Shown here: positions 22,268-32,052 of the stretch, piece after piece
Layout: each line of letters begins with the position of its first letter
Position numbering within the stretch: position 1 is the stretch's first letter
NCBI GenBank assembly: GCA_035048815.1
Contig: JAUCBN010000021.1
Location: 813,501-877,500, forward strand
Source of the DNA: Abelmoschus esculentus
Taxonomy: Eukaryota > Streptophyta > Magnoliopsida > Malvales > Malvaceae
DNA length: 64,000 nucleotides
Direction of reading: 5' to 3'
The notes under the pieces: model-generated
The model's database searches: none
What the model was told of the DNA's origin: nothing
The model's input: only the letters and a program-made list of their open reading frames with translations
Made by a program: the position numbers and the translations under genes

Positions 22268-25057
22268 ATGGACTTGTCAGTTGTGTCTTTGGCTGTGGAA
22301 AGAATTTCAGATGTACTCATCCAGGAAGCGGTTTTCCTCAAAGATGTGAAACAACAAGTGGAGAGCTTAAAGGCTGAATTAAAGAGAATGCAAAGTTTCT
22401 TGGAGGATGTTGACCGTATGCCGGAAAAAGACAGTCGTCTACGTAATCGTGTGTCGGAAATCAGAGATCTTGCTTACGATGCTGAAGATGTCATAGACTC
22501 TTTTATTCTCAAAGCTGCCCATCAAGGAGGTTTTCATGGAGTTTTCAGGAGATTCACCACCGTGTTGACCAAGACTATTCATCAGCACAACATTGGGGTG
22601 GAGATCAAAGCAATCCAGACCAAGCTTGGAAACATTTCAAAGAGCCTTCCAGCATATGAGATACTAGGGGATGGAGCAAGATCTAGTTCTGTTTCCGGTT
22701 CGCAGAAGCGATTAAGAAGGGCATTCTCACATGTTGAAGAAGAGGATGTGGTTAGCTTGGAGGGTAGCACCAAGAATGTCCTGGCCCAGTTGATGACCGA
22801 AGAAGACAGACTCCATGTCGTCGTCTCAATAGTTGGCATGGGGGGGCTTGGAAAGACAACTCTTGCCAGAAAAGTGTACAATCACGTTGATGTGAAGCGG
22901 CACTTTGTTGGTTGCTTGGCTTGGGTTTCTATATCTCAACAGTGGAACCCAAGAGAAGTTCTGCTCGGCGTCTTGATGAAAGTTCTATCCCCTTCTAGCA
23001 ATGAAAGACAGGTAATTGAGAAGGAGAAGGAGGAAGATCTGGTGAGAAGGCTTTTCGATGCTCTAAAAGAAAGACGATACTTGATCGTCCTCGATGATAT
23101 CTGGAGAAGCGAGGATTGGGATATTCTTAAACCTGCTTTTCCAAGAGGAAAGAAAGGAAGCAAAATCCTATTTACAACACGGAACAAGGATGTGGCTTTA
23201 CATGCAGATCCTTGCAACGCTCCGTTTGAGCTTCCATTTCTTACTGATGATCAAAGTTGGAAGCTTTTTATCAGAAAAGCATTCCCACGAAACAGGACGG
23301 ATCCTCATGCTTGCCCAAAAGCATTTGAAAAGCTCGGAAGAGAGATGGTGAAAAGATGTGGAGGTCTACCCCTAGCAATTGTTGTGTTGGGAGGATTGCT
23401 AGCAACTAAATCTACACCGGGTCAATGGGAGATGGTTCACAGAAACATGTTCCAAGGACACTTGAAAGGGATCCAACCACAAGGCCATCAATATGGTGCT
23501 ATGAATGCAATCTTGGCTTTAAGCTACCATGATTTGCCTTTCCATTTAAAACCATGCTTTCTGTATCTTGGCCATTATCCAGAAGATTGGGAGATATCTG
23601 TGAAGGAACTTATTCAATTATGGATCGCAGAAGGCTTCATTTCATCATCATTCGAAAGCAGGGAAGTGTTGATGGAGGATGTTGGCGAACAATTCTTGGA
23701 AGAGCTTATGAATCGAAGTTTGGTTCAACTCGTGCAGCAAGACTGCACAGGGACCAAAGTGAAAACCTGTCGACTCCATGATCTCTTGAGGGATTTGTGT
23801 ATTGAGAAATCAAGAGAGGAGAATTTCTTGGAGATTGTTCAGCCACCATTGACTGAATCTGATATAACCCTGGCAGAACCTATGCTGCGAAGAATTGCTA
23901 TTCATCCTAGCAATAGGCATGTTTGTTTGAAGGGAAAGCATCCAAAATTACGTTTTTTGTTGTTATTTCAAGATGAGAAAGTGATAGAACTACATATTTC
24001 TGAATGCAAAAACTTCAAATTTTTAAGAGTGTTGACTCTTGTGAAGAAGCATGGTGATTGGCATGTCTCAAGTGAACTTGGAAATCTCCATCTTTTGAAG
24101 TATTTGAAGTTAGAAGGTGATGACATAACCTTGCCCAGGGCTATGGGAAGGTTGAAGAGCTTATACTCTTTATACATCAGATATTGGAGTCACCTTGAAA
24201 TTCCAAATGAGGTATTCAAGTTGGAACGTTTGAAGCATATTGTGTTGCGTTATTATCATCGGGGACTACGGCTAAAGTGTTTTGGCTTAAGATTTATTTC
24301 CTCAAGCCTTCAAACTTTGAAGCACATAGTTGTGGATGAGCAGTTACTTGAAAATGATTCCTTGCTTAGTTTGATTAATATTCAGAACTTGGGATTGGTA
24401 TTTAAGAGAACAGAAGATGTGAAGCCTATCCTGATGTTGCTGACTGGATTGCACCGCCTTGTGTTATTGAACGTGAAATTTGAAAGGTATTCAATCTCAA
24501 CATCGTATTCAGATTTTGAACCCCTTTCTCAATGTCATCACCTCTCCAAACTGAATTTAGAAGGGAATCTGGAAGAATATCCTGATCCGAGCCATCATGT
24601 TTTGAAATTTCTTCCACCAAGCATTGTCAAGTTAACATTGAGCAGGAGTTGGATGGAACAAGATCCAATGTGTTTATTGGAACAGCTGCCTTGTTTGAGG
24701 ATTCTTAGGTTACAGTATGATGCATATGTGGGGAGGGAAATGATTTGTTCTGCCGGTGGATTTTCTCAACTCCAGTCTCTTCAAATGTTTAGACTAGAAG
24801 AGTTGAAGGAGTGGGAGATAGAAGAAGGTGCCATGCCACAGCTCCATAGTTTACATTTGGATGAGGTTAGAAACTTGAATATGATCCCAGAAGGGTTGAG
24901 GCATATCACGACTCTCCAAGAACTGACATTAGCAGGAATCAGCAAGTCATTGAAAGAGAGGATCCAAGGGATAGATGGAAGAGAAGGAGAAGACTTCTAT
25001 AAACTAAAACACATTCCACACATACAAATCGGATATGGGTGGTTTGAAGACTGGTGA
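22268..25057 (+). CDS. CC-NB-LRR immune receptor, complete (NLR1, RPP8/RPP13-like)
   Basis: Single-exon gene of 929 residues, the normal length for the family. CNL proteins sense pathogen effectors and trigger immune cell death; the NB-ARC domain is an ADP/ATP switch. Order: coiled coil with DAEDVID (71-77); P-loop GMGGLGKTTLA (190-200); kinase-2 LIVLDDIW (272-279); RNBS-B GSKILFTTR (297-305); GLPLA (366-370); RNBS-D CFLYLGHYPED (430-440); RLHD (502-505) where most have MHD; then leucine-rich repeats to the end. All switch motifs look intact. It differs from the other copies by its own start region (MDLSVVSLAVERIS), an extra residue at 214-216 and the C-terminal GYGWFEDW. Its 5' flank is unlike the 5' flank shared by the copies at 32.05, 44.46 and 51.08 kb. 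The pathogen recognised cannot be inferred. Confidence 0.95.
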   Translation: MDLSVVSLAVERISDVLIQEAVFLKDVKQQVESLKAELKRMQSFLEDVDRMPEKDSRLRNRVSEIRDLAYDAEDVIDSFILKAAHQGGFHGVFRRFTTVLTKTIHQHNIGVEIKAIQTKLGNISKSLPAYEILGDGARSSSVSGSQKRLRRAFSHVEEEDVVSLEGSTKNVLAQLMTEEDRLHVVVSIVGMGGLGKTTLARKVYNHVDVKRHFVGCLAWVSISQQWNPREVLLGVLMKVLSPSSNERQVIEKEKEEDLVRRLFDALKERRYLIVLDDIWRSEDWDILKPAFPRGKKGSKILFTTRNKDVALHADPCNAPFELPFLTDDQSWKLFIRKAFPRNRTDPHACPKAFEKLGREMVKRCGGLPLAIVVLGGLLATKSTPGQWEMVHRNMFQGHLKGIQPQGHQYGAMNAILALSYHDLPFHLKPCFLYLGHYPEDWEISVKELIQLWIAEGFISSSFESREVLMEDVGEQFLEELMNRSLVQLVQQDCTGTKVKTCRLHDLLRDLCIEKSREENFLEIVQPPLTESDITLAEPMLRRIAIHPSNRHVCLKGKHPKLRFLLLFQDEKVIELHISECKNFKFLRVLTLVKKHGDWHVSSELGNLHLLKYLKLEGDDITLPRAMGRLKSLYSLYIRYWSHLEIPNEVFKLERLKHIVLRYYHRGLRLKCFGLRFISSSLQTLKHIVVDEQLLENDSLLSLINIQNLGLVFKRTEDVKPILMLLTGLHRLVLLNVKFERYSISTSYSDFEPLSQCHHLSKLNLEGNLEEYPDPSHHVLKFLPPSIVKLTLSRSWMEQDPMCLLEQLPCLRILRLQYDAYVGREMICSAGGFSQLQSLQMFRLEELKEWEIEEGAMPQLHSLHLDEVRNLNMIPEGLRHITTLQELTLAGISKSLKERIQGIDGREGEDFYKLKHIPHIQIGYGWFEDW

Positions 25058-25402
25058 TCGTTCGGCGGATTATCGGGGAGGAGAACAATGGCATGTGAGA
25101 AGTCAAACAGACAGCGCGTGCCAAATGGTGATTCGAATGGATTCTGTCTTGCTCGATCTGTATCGTCCATTCTTGTTCTTGATCGAGTGGTCCATGGAGC
25201 CAACAAAACTCATGTTAGGGTTATGGTTTCTGTAAGATGTTGGTCTATGTAACATTAATATTGGACTTGTAATAATTTTAGACTTGGACTGTTTATCTAT
25301 TTATTTATGATATATGTGGAAATAATACTAATAAAAATAATATACTAATAATAACAAAGATATTAATAATACAAAACTAAACACGACATAAACATATAAT
25401 AG
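25058..25402 (+). other. 3' flank of NLR1, shared with the 32.05-kb copy
   Basis: GATCGTTCGGCGGATTATCG and the next 200 bases recur at 34785-34995 after the second NLR. The flank was duplicated with the gene. It is probably 3' UTR plus spacer; no separate gene. Confidence 0.6.
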
Positions 25403-25490
25403 ATGCACAAATCAATGAAAGAGAGGATCAAAGTGATAGATGGAAGAGAAGAAGACTTTTATAAAGTGAGACACATTCCACACGTTTAAA
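25403..25490 (+). pseudogene. Orphan NLR C-terminal tail
   Basis: The frame from 25403 reads HKSMKERIKVIDGREEDFYK then VRHIPHV before a stop, matching the last 25-30 residues of the cluster's NLRs. Nothing upstream belongs to an NLR. It is a remnant of an extra copy just after NLR1. Confidence 0.75.
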
Positions 25491-27395
25491 GTTTATAGGT
25501 CAAAACTTAAATCGCTAATCATATTATCTTAAAATCTATACTTTAACCATAAACTCTAAATTCTAAAAATGAACACTAAATTTCAAACCCCTACACTAAG
25601 CCCTAAACTCTAAGCCCTAATCTAAAACTCTAAATCCTAAAATTAAGACGCTCATAGAAACAAAAAATTTATATCGCCTCTATATGGGACAATCATCCAT
25701 ATAAAAATTTCTTAAAATAATTGAAGCTTAATATAAACTTTTAAAAATTTTAAAGAATAAAAATATTAGTTTTTTAATCATTATTAAAAGATTAAATTCT
25801 AATTTTCTAAAATTTAGTTCTCGTCTCGATTACTATCTCGATGACACTGACACATGAATTAAACTTTTAAATGGCAGTATAGATAAAAATAGATTATTTA
25901 AAAACCTTTTCCCTAAATTATCTTGTAAACGAATGATTTTTGATTTTTCAAGTTGAGTTATGAATTTTTATGGTGAAAGAGTTTTTAGATAAATGAACTT
26001 TATTCATTCAAGAAACTTTAAAATAAAAATATTAAAATATTAAATTAAAAATAGAATAATTAATTTAAAATAAAAATATTAACATGTCTAAATGAGTTTT
26101 AGTTTACTATTAGTTTAAATTATGTATTAAATGTTCTATAATACGAGGGACTGAAGTTGTCCCAATTAACTAATGTTCATTAGAGTAGGTATATTTGATT
26201 GGTTGATCAATTTGTTTATCTTTATAATTTTTATCTTAAGTTATAGACAGTGACGGATCTAAAACAAATTTTAAGAGTGGATATAAATCAAAATATTTTT
26301 AAAAGTGCACACAAATCATATAAATCTTTAAATTTCAAGTCGGATGCAAGTTTTAAATTTTAAAGATTAATTCATAAATATTACGAAAACTAAAATTAAA
26401 TATATAAACTTTAAAAAATTTAGAGTAAACACGGGTCCACTTAAGCACATATGTGACTCTGTCACTGATCATGAGTTTTAGATCTATTATGAACACCATT
26501 CAAATTTTCATTAAAATTTTATCCAAAAGATTATAAATTTATCAAATTTACATTCGTCGTCAAGGTTGAAATTTCAATGAACATAATGTTCAGTGTTAAG
26601 TCCCAAAAGTGGAATAAATTTATTTTGTAAGAAGATTAATATAGTTTAGTTTCAAGTTCATATGACAATTGACAGTGGTGAATCGAAAATAAAAATCTCA
26701 GTAAAAACTAAAAATTTAAACTTTTCGATATATCATTATTAACAGTCAGATCAACTTAAAACCAAATTATATGACTTAAAGATATAACAAGAAGTTGAAA
26801 TTTGGGGAAAAATAATTAAACCCTGAATTTTTTGCACCCAATCTTGAACCAATAAATTTAATCAATTAATCCCTTAAATCAAAAAAATAATTAATTAAGT
26901 TCTTTGACTTATTTTGATTATTAAATCTTAACAGTTCTTGTGGATATGTTATGTAGTGTGTCGTATCACAATATTTTCACTTGATATAAAAGTTTTACAA
27001 ATTCTAATGACTTACCACATTTATAAAATTATTTTTTTTTAAATATATAAATATAACATGATAAAATTATAGTATGTCTTATGCCAACAATATCTAAAGA
27101 AGAACTGACAAGATTTAATGGTAAAATTGTTCTAAGGGCTCAAGTGTTTAATTTTTTTTAGTTCAAAGGCTTAATTGATTAATTTTTTTTGGTTCAAGAG
27201 TTTAATTGAGTGAAAAAATTCAAGGACTTAGTTGATTTTTTTTTTAAATTCAAAGACTTCATACACCCATAAGCTAAACTATATTAATCTTTTGGTCAAA
27301 CAAATCTTTCCCAATACTGGAATTAACTAATGACGACTCCGTTCATCAGAATTTTAACATTGATGATGGTTGTAAATTTAGAAAGTTGCGACTAA
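25491..27395. repeat. Intergenic DNA made of duplicated cluster flank
   Basis: 25491-25760 (CCTAAA-rich) parallels 36295-36515, 25760-26030 parallels 36965-37270, and 26030-27290 parallels 16745-18430 and partly 41110-41690. No gene. Confidence 0.65.
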
Positions 27396-27975
27396 TATTG
27401 ATGATCTGATATCATTCTCATGTGCCAAAGCATTCGATCATAGCATGGAAGGCATTCTTGATAGACTCCTTACGCGTGTTCGTCTACTGCAATTTGGTAT
27501 TGTACAAACTGGTGATTGTTTGTTTTGTCGGGATAAGTTGGAAACTCGAGGGCATTTATGTTTTGAATGTCATTTTTTCAGAAGGATTCGGAGGCGAGTG
27601 TTGAGTATGTGTTTGCAAACAAGGAGGATAGGAGATTGGGATGATGAGATCCATTGGGCATCAACTCAACTCAAAGGGAAGTCTTTGGTTGTTTTCATTT
27701 TAAAAATAGCTTGGAATTATCATATCTATCTTATATGGCGTGAGAGGAACCGTCGTCTTTTCACAGACACGTGTCAAAATGAAGATGATATAGTTAACCC
27801 TATTAGATCTATTGTTTGAATCAAGTTATATACTAGATACATAAATAGTAACGATAGACTTCATACTAAGCTTTGTATAGAGTGAGGACACCAATAATGT
27901 ATAGGGTTTCGATGTTTCTTTGATTGACTGTAATAGATTTTTACTTCTTAGATAAATAAAACACACATTTTATCA
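27396..27975 (+). mobile_element. LINE 3' fragment with zf-RVT domain
   Basis: The frames from 27424 to 27819 read PKHSIIAWKA, then DRLLTRVRLLQFGI, CLFC, RGHLCFEC and IAWNYHIYLIWRERNRRLF. This is the reverse-transcriptase zinc-binding (zf-RVT) region found near the C-terminus of plant LINE polyproteins, with its C-x2-C/H-x3-C pattern. A 1-bp shift near 27450 breaks the frame. The piece ends in an A-rich tail, as expected of a 5'-truncated LINE. The related segment at 41.6-41.75 kb lacks it, giving a paralogous empty site. Confidence 0.82.
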
Positions 27976-29313
27976 AAAAAATAAAAATTAAATGATTGTC
28001 TTGAATATTTTTTTTTATTTTAATAACTAAGTTAAAAGTACCCTGAAAATTCAATGAATTTCTTGCCTAAAAATTAATTAAATCCAAATGACATCACTTA
28101 ATCCAGAAGAATACTATCTAAAAATAAAGAGCGAAATTTCTGTCTTTTAACTATGCTTTTTTCTATACTCTAATTAAAATTTTTTAAAAAACTGAATTCT
28201 AAACCTTAACTTTCATTTTCTACTTTCTAAAACCTACTCCCTAAAAATACACTCTACCTATAATTTTTTAAACCTTAACCAAAACTCTAACCTTAAATAC
28301 TAAATTCTAAACTCGTTAATTTAATGTAAGACACTAATAAAGATACGATTAGACGAATAAAAAAAATAAAAAAATTAAATAATCACTTTTAAGCAAATGA
28401 AGCGGATGGGAGTTTTAACTTCTAAGACTCAAGGTAAATTATAAAATTCATTATTGAAATTTGTTATTTAACTTATTATAATTATTTAATTTTTAAAATT
28501 TTAATCACTAAATTTTATATATTGACATGTTTTGATCGCTCAATATTATTTTATGTTTTAGTATGACATCGTATATTTTATTATTATTAAATATAAAAAT
28601 AATTTGAAATAAAAATGAAATCATAAAATTATTATTGAATTTTTTTCTTTAACATATTGTGGTCTATGAACTTTCACAATGATTAATTTACTCATTAAAC
28701 TTTATATATTAACCTATTTTAGTTACTTAATATTATTTTATTAATATTTTGATATTATTTTAAATATTTTATTATTAGTAGTATTAAATATAAAAAATAA
28801 TTTAAGATAAATATGAAATTATATATTTATTAACATTATTTAATATAAAAGTAATTTGAAATAAAAAAACCCCAAAAATAAAATTTATTTTATCTTAATT
28901 ACATTTATAACTAAATATTAATAAAATTTATTTATTTTTATTTTAAATTATTTTTAATATTTAATAATAAAAAATATGTTAATTCATACCAAAATATAAA
29001 ATAATACTGAGTGACGAAAACAAACCATCATATAAAATTTAATGAGCAAATTGTTCATTTTAAAATATCAGTAACCAAGATAGATCAGAGAACAAAGTTT
29101 AGTGATGATTTTTATATTTTAAATCATTTTTATATTTAATAATAGTAAAATATATTAAATCATATTAAAATATTAATAATATAATATTAAGCGACCAAAA
29201 TAAGTCTCAATAAAAAATATCATTTTAAAAGTGTTGCGACAAAAATAGGTTAGAGAACATTTTTATAATTTACCTAATATTTAAATATGGCGAAATTTGT
29301 TGAATATTTTGAA
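27976..29313. repeat. AT-rich palindromic repeat family, copy 1
   Basis: 28430-29280 is built of inverted and direct copies of TTTACTCACTAAATTTTATA and AATATTATTTTATGTTTTAG type sequence. Related copies are at 41810-42495, 43310-44175 and 50130-50785. 28150-28330 holds the CCTAAA-rich family. No gene. Confidence 0.6.
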
Positions 29314-29448
29314 TGAGTTTTTTATTTAAAGAATTATTAATGGTCGATTTTTATTTCGAAATTTATGGTACTTTGAACATGAGTAACATTTTTGAGGTCG
29401 GGTAGAATATATCCTGACCTCATGAAATTTTACAAAAAATAAAATGAT

Positions 29449-29634
29449 GTGAGCACATCATGTCAAGTTCAACAGGTTGATCCGGAGGTCTTACCATCAG
29501 GACCTATCACACGTTCTAAGGCAAAGAAATACAGGGAAGCTTTTCTCCTTACTTGTGCTAACATTTCAGATTCATTTGAGAATGTTCATGCCTTAGAATA
29601 TGTTGTTTATAATGTGTTGCATGCTGATATGTGA
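29449..29634 (+). pseudogene. C-terminal end of a Ty3/gypsy polyprotein
   Basis: The frame reads LPSGPITRSKAKKYREA and continues to a TGA at 29632-29634. A GPxTRxxAKxxxEA block is the usual last motif of many Ty3/gypsy pol proteins just before the 3' LTR. Only the last 60 or so residues are present. What follows, with a terminal-repeat-like leader at 30380-30650, fits an LTR. Confidence 0.65.
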
Positions 29635-29794
29635 CATATTTAAGTATATATATTAGTATGTGTGTTTACTTATGTATATACTATGTTAATTATGTTTGCA
29701 TTTGGTTTTAAGTGTGTTTGTGTGGTTAAAATAAGACTACAAGGCTTTTTAGATGTGTTTGCCTTGTTCTAATATAGGTACTTAGGAGAACCTT

Positions 29795-30006
29795 AGCTCA
29801 AGTGGGCATACCCAGCTCATCTCCAGCTCAGGAGAGCGTATGCAGTTCAATACTAGCTCAAGTGGATTATATTTAGCTCAAAAAAAGCTCAATGGTGTGC
29901 ACGCAGCTCACCTTAGCTCGGGGCAGCTCAGAGGCTTAGCTCCCAGCTCCACTTAGCTCCTAACACTCTTAGCTAGTTCGTTTTAGCTCATCTCCATTTC
30001 CAGCTC
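29795..30006. repeat. AGCTC-rich tract inside the LTR-like DNA
   Basis: Fourteen AGCTC words, ten of them AGCTCA, fall in about 212 bases with irregular spacing of 9 to 26. AGCT is self-complementary, so the tract also has dense short inverted matches. It lies in the presumed LTR U3 region of the retroelement fragment. Confidence 0.7.
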
Positions 30007-30915
30007 AACTTAACTCAAATTGAAGTGACCTACAGCAGCTGAAACCTATCGTACACGAAGAGCAGGTGTCCTACGCATGTGCCATGCATGTGGGGCCAAC
30101 ATAGCACCCTTTTCCACAAGTTTGGGCGTCCAAAAGCAAGCAAGCCAAACAAGGCCCTTGCTTTGAAGACCAATCAGCAACATTGGATAAGAATGAGTGG
30201 TTTCTTATTCAAATTCAAACATTAAACACATGTTTAATGTGTTTTAAGTGCCAAAACATGTGGCTAAGGATATTAGGAGCCTAGGAGAAGTTATTTGAGC
30301 ATTTAAATTTTAATTTTCGTTTGAATTAAGCCCAAAAATTCAAATTTGGCCAACTTCTCCTTTATTCCTATATATTTACTTAATTTTGTAAAGAAAAGGT
30401 TAGACATTTTATGAATAAAATCACTTGTGAGATTTTCTCTCAATTTCAGTTCTTCATTGAACTTTTCTTGACAAATTCAGACTTTGTTTGAGTGTGTCAA
30501 ATCCTTGATACTTCGGGTTCCTAGATCGCTATCTAGAGGGTCCAAGTCCGTTGACGAAGAACGTATTTGATTTCGGGTCCGCTCAGTATATTGTTCGGGT
30601 TCTTTCGAGTTCAACGTCGTTGTTATTTCCCAGCAACTTAAACATCCAATTCTGCCATTTTGGACGTTTTAATGCTTCCATGAAAGCCCTCGGAGCATTT
30701 CATCTTCATTAACCTCCAGAAACTGCCAGAATTCCTTCATCCCTTTTCTTCTTTGTTTTAGTTTTTTTTTCTTTGTTTTCTTATTGTTTTAACATCATTC
30801 TAACATCCATAATGTTGTGTTTATTGCAGAGACTTGCTTGCTATTATCCTAGATCCGTTTCAAACAAGGATCGTTGTTTTTGAAGCAACGAATCCCTAAT
30901 ATCATAAAATATTGG

Positions 30916-31130
30916 AGAGGTCGGGTAGAACACAACCCGACCTCATAAATTTTTTTTAAAAAAATTAAATAATGAAGAGGTCGGGTAGAACACAACCCGA
31001 CCTCATGAATTTTTTTTAAAAAAATTAAATAATGGAGAGGTCGGGTAGAATACAACCCGATATCATGAGGTTTAAAAAAATATTATGAGGATCGAGATAA
31101 CACAATCCGACCTCTCTAATATTTAAAAAA
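30916..31130. repeat. 60-bp palindromic minisatellite, three units plus a degenerate fourth
   Basis: Units start at 30916, 30976 and 31036 with exactly 60-bp period. A decayed unit is near 31087 and a related one at 29394-29450. Each unit contains the hairpin GAGGTCGGGT-x8-ACCCGACCTC followed by a T/A-rich spacer. Unlike a CRISPR array, the spacers are nearly identical. Confidence 0.85.
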
Positions 31131-31472
31131 ATCATAAAGTCCACAAACTTTGAACCCGACCTCATGATGCGCCACTGGACTGGAGAATTGATTTCTCGCC
31201 ATCAGATTGTTTTCTTCCAATGTTTCAATTCTTGCCATGAGATTGCTTTGTTCCAATGTTGAGGTCGGATTGTAAGTAGGATGTCGTCATATTTTTTTAA
31301 TTTTTTTATCCAATTCCGCATGAGATCGGGTAGAGAGCATGCAACCTTATATTTTTATTTTTATTTTTATAAAGTCGGAGTGTGTTTCACCTGTCCTCAA
31401 AGATACATTGTTCAAAGTATTATAAATTTCGAAATAAAAACGCACTATCAATGATTTTTGAAATAAAAAAAT

Positions 31473-32052
31473 CCATTGCAATATCGAACCAATTTTACCA
31501 TTTATATATTAAAAAATATTATTCTCACAAAATTTTATTTTTATGCTAAATTCTCATTACATTAGATAGAACAAAAGTTCTTCTGCTCTTATTGATGTTT
31601 TTTTTTTATATCTCATTTAAAAAATTATTTAAAATTAAATTTTAAATAATAACACTAATTTCAATATTCTAAATCTTACACCCTAAAATTAATCTATTTA
31701 TACACAAGACTTTAAACTCAATACCGATATCAAGTTACTCGCTACTTAAGTTAATCCATTGGTTCTGTTTTCAAACATTTGAAACGTTGCAATGTCCAAA
31801 CTTTAAGGAAAGACATCCAAAATGATTACTTGAGTCTTGAGCGATACTAAAGGTTCGGTAAGAAAAGCAAGAAAAAGAATCTGTTTTCGCTTTTTCGTTG
31901 TTCAATGTTAATTTATCAACTTTTGATAAAACAATAACAAAAGGAAGAAGGAAGGAATCATATGAGCTAATAGCAGAGGCTATGTTAATCACCGAATACA
32001 CAGGCTCAGCATCAATCAATTGAATTTTGAAATAAAAAAAAACAAGGGAGAA
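31473..32052 (+). promoter_or_regulatory. 5' flank of the 32.05-kb NLR, conserved among three copies
   Basis: 31795-32052 matches the DNA before the other two NLRs (44228-44455 and 50783-51080), including ATGATTACTTGAGTCTTGAG, GAATCTGTTTT and AACAAGGGAGAAATGG. It probably holds the shared promoter and leader. 31560-31740 carries the CCTAAA-rich family. Confidence 0.6.

Larger units (their letters stand above)
29314..31472. mobile_element. Composite TIR element enclosing a retroelement fragment and palindromic minisatellites
   Basis: The outer arms are inverted repeats: 29314-29400 against 31394-31472 reversed share TTTTTATTTCGAAATTTAT and CTTTGAACA. Inside each arm are GAGGTCGGGT...ACCCGACCTC palindromes: one at 29394-29426 on the left; three 60-bp units plus degenerate ones on the right. 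Between them, about 29445-30880, is unrelated retroelement DNA. No transposase was seen. The family is unclassified; long TIRs suggest a Mutator-like element. No target duplication was recognised. Confidence 0.65.

Noticed and set aside
30849..31055. Minus-strand open frame with repeating CSTRPLHYLIFLKK
   Set aside because: It only reflects translation of the 60-bp repeat; no start context, promoter or family.
30916..31130. Regular 60-bp repeats with internal hairpins, CRISPR-like at first sight
   Set aside because: The intervening sequence is nearly the same in each unit and the genome is a plant; it is a minisatellite.
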